A model generated the notes under the pieces. That model saw only the letters and a list, made by a program, of their open reading frames with translations, was not told where the DNA came from and made no database searches. Position numbers and translations under genes: made by a program. From positions 806,001-870,000 of the forward strand of contig CAWKKW010000002.1 of the NCBI GenBank assembly GCA_963850345.1: a DNA stretch of 64,000 bases, written 5' to 3'. Shown here piece by piece: positions 63,168 through 64,000 of the stretch (positions within the stretch are counted from its first letter, which is position 1; every line of letters begins with the position of its first letter). Source of the DNA: CAWKKW01 sp963850345 (GTDB lineage Bacteria > Acidobacteriota > Terriglobia > Terriglobales > Acidobacteriaceae).

Positions 63168-63548
63168 CTACAGGCACTTTTGGATACTGCTGCTGTCGCG
63201 CGGAGCCAGCGCGGTCGCCAGCTGGCTTGCGGCCGAGACCGCCTGTGCTGCCGGTTTCGCTTGGCCGCTGCTGCTGGTTCCCACGGTGCCCATCCCCGAG
63301 AGTGTCTGGTTGACCTGAATCAACTGTTGCAGACTGTTCACCTGCACCAACTGGTTGATGTAAGCATTGGGATCTGTATTCGCCGTAGGGTCCTGGTTCT
63401 TCATCTCGGCCACCAGCAGCGTGAGAAAGTCGTTGGCAGTGACCGTAGCGCCGGCCTGCGATGCCGTAGTGGTCGATGAACCGGCCGCCGCCGGGACCGG
63501 CACTGCTGCATGCGCTGTTGGATCGATCGTTTGCTTGGCTATGTGCAT
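63168..63548 (-). CDS. flgD: Flagellar hook-assembly scaffold FlgD, short form
   Basis: A 126-residue FlgD N-terminal domain: DFLTLLVAEMKNQDPTANTDPNAYINQLVQ is the family signature (about residues 40-70). FlgD normally has about 220 residues with a C-terminal Ig/FlgD domain, which is lacking here; the C-terminal third is low-complexity Ala/Ser. It caps the growing hook. GAGGAAGA stands right before the ATG. It is 64 bases upstream of flgE and 72 bases behind fliK, same strand. Confidence 0.88.
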   Translation of the reverse strand: MHIAKQTIDPTAHAAVPVPAAAGSSTTTASQAGATVTANDFLTLLVAEMKNQDPTANTDPNAYINQLVQVNSLQQLIQVNQTLSGMGTVGTSSSGQAKPAAQAVSAASQLATALAPRDSSSIQKCL

Positions 63549-63620
63549 TCTTCCTCTCCGTAATCGTCTCGCTTCGAAACCTTGTAATCGCGCCGCCGAG
63601 CGGCTCGAGTTGCCGCTGGA

Positions 63621-64000
63621 TTAAACCCGCAGATCGATTCGACTCTTTCCAGCCTCGACACCCCGAGGCTCCCACCCAGTCGTTGAGATCCCAGACGAGT
63701 TGACTCGATGTGACTCGTTGGCGCCGCCGAACGACGGCGGCGCGTCCGGTTCTCTGCTCAGGCGAGGCTGCCCGTTGCCTTGCGCATCTCCCTGACTATT
63801 TCCTTCGCCATTGCTGGGCCCCTGATGTCCTCCGCCTGATGTGTGGCCCGGATCGACCTCAAAGGCGTGCACGCCGATCTGCCGGTCTGCCAGGTATTCC
63901 GCTAGGTGCGGCAGTTCTGCAGCCAGACTGGCATGTGCCGCCTGCGAGCCGGTATTGAACGAGGCCGTCACTTCCCCGGCCGACAACTGCGTCTTGATTT
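63621..64000 (-). CDS. fliK: Flagellar hook-length control protein FliK, C-terminal part
   Basis: Only the last 126 codons lie in the window; the frame is open to the edge. The visible part reads LSAGEVTASFNTGSQAAHASLAAELPHLAEYLADRQIGVHAF, the FliK C-terminal domain (Flg_hook) which interacts with FlhB to switch export specificity, followed by a hydrophilic Gly/Gln/Asn-rich tail. The order fliK-flgD-flgE is common in flagellar operons. Confidence 0.85.
   Translation of the reverse strand, partial: IKTQLSAGEVTASFNTGSQAAHASLAAELPHLAEYLADRQIGVHAFEVDPGHTSGGGHQGPSNGEGNSQGDAQGNGQPRLSREPDAPPSFGGANESHRVNSSGISTTGWEPRGVEAGKSRIDLRV

Overview
The window looks like a chromosomal segment of an aerobic, motile, heterotrophic soil bacterium of the Acidobacteriota, probably class Terriglobia (Acidobacteriaceae type). 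The inference rests on gene families typical of that phylum: a duplicated orphan MacB/FtsX permease (ADOP), a GWxTD protein, a VWFA-related secreted protein, a carboxypeptidase-regulatory-domain beta-barrel protein, a Ser/Thr kinase with TPRs, and GH78 and GH74 hydrolases. I see no rRNA, tRNA, CRISPR array, prophage or insertion sequence.

Layout. 1-2969: 3'-truncated CoA-acylating methylmalonate-semialdehyde dehydrogenase, divergent from a three-domain MerR-XRE-cupin regulator, followed by the wreck of a radical SAM gene (5' end missing, first cluster cysteine lost, in-frame TGA). 3072-5549: ADOP permease. 6337-7060: YidB-like and GlsB-like stress proteins. 7384-9440: two tandem aldo/keto reductases, the second Tat-exported. 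9763-17392: a compact carbohydrate cluster of GT4 glycosyltransferase, amylo-alpha-1,6-glucosidase-like enzyme, short-chain dehydrogenase, small Lys/Ser-tailed protein, CgeB-like glycosyltransferase, sugar-nucleotidyltransferase and a convergent HAD phosphatase. 17528-20014: Tat-exported GH78 enzyme that seems to start at CTG. 20237-27991: one chemotaxis operon read right to left, cheW-mcp-cheA-cheR-cheD-cheY-cheX-cheB.

28264-36959: OprB-type porin; the GWxTD protein with its beta-barrel partner; then an HlyD-type adaptor and a MacB-type ATPase with no permease between them and a sigma54-activator-like AAA+ protein lacking its usual sigma54 contact motif. 37114-41013: DUF885 hydrolase, ProC, a CPBP-like membrane protein and a small basic secreted protein. 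41297-44880: phosphoketolase and acetate kinase, which together turn sugar phosphates into acetate plus ATP; a CRP/FNR-like palindrome lies upstream. 44914-50453: Tat phospholipase C-type phosphoesterase, heme A synthase, TPR lipoprotein-like secreted protein, NAD-binding epimerase, VOC protein and DUF6314 protein.

50515-61350: TPR Ser/Thr kinase, VWFA-related protein, GH74 xyloglucanase-like lipoprotein, small membrane protein with a strong terminator, a sodium/solute symporter broken by two single-base shifts, a DUF3311-like protein and an EXORDIUM-like secreted protein. 61442-64000: flagellar genes flgE, flgD and the 3' part of fliK. Together the genes suggest a motile plant-polymer degrader with several envelope stress and storage-sugar functions. 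Many starts were moved inward on ribosome-binding-site grounds; these choices are stated per gene.
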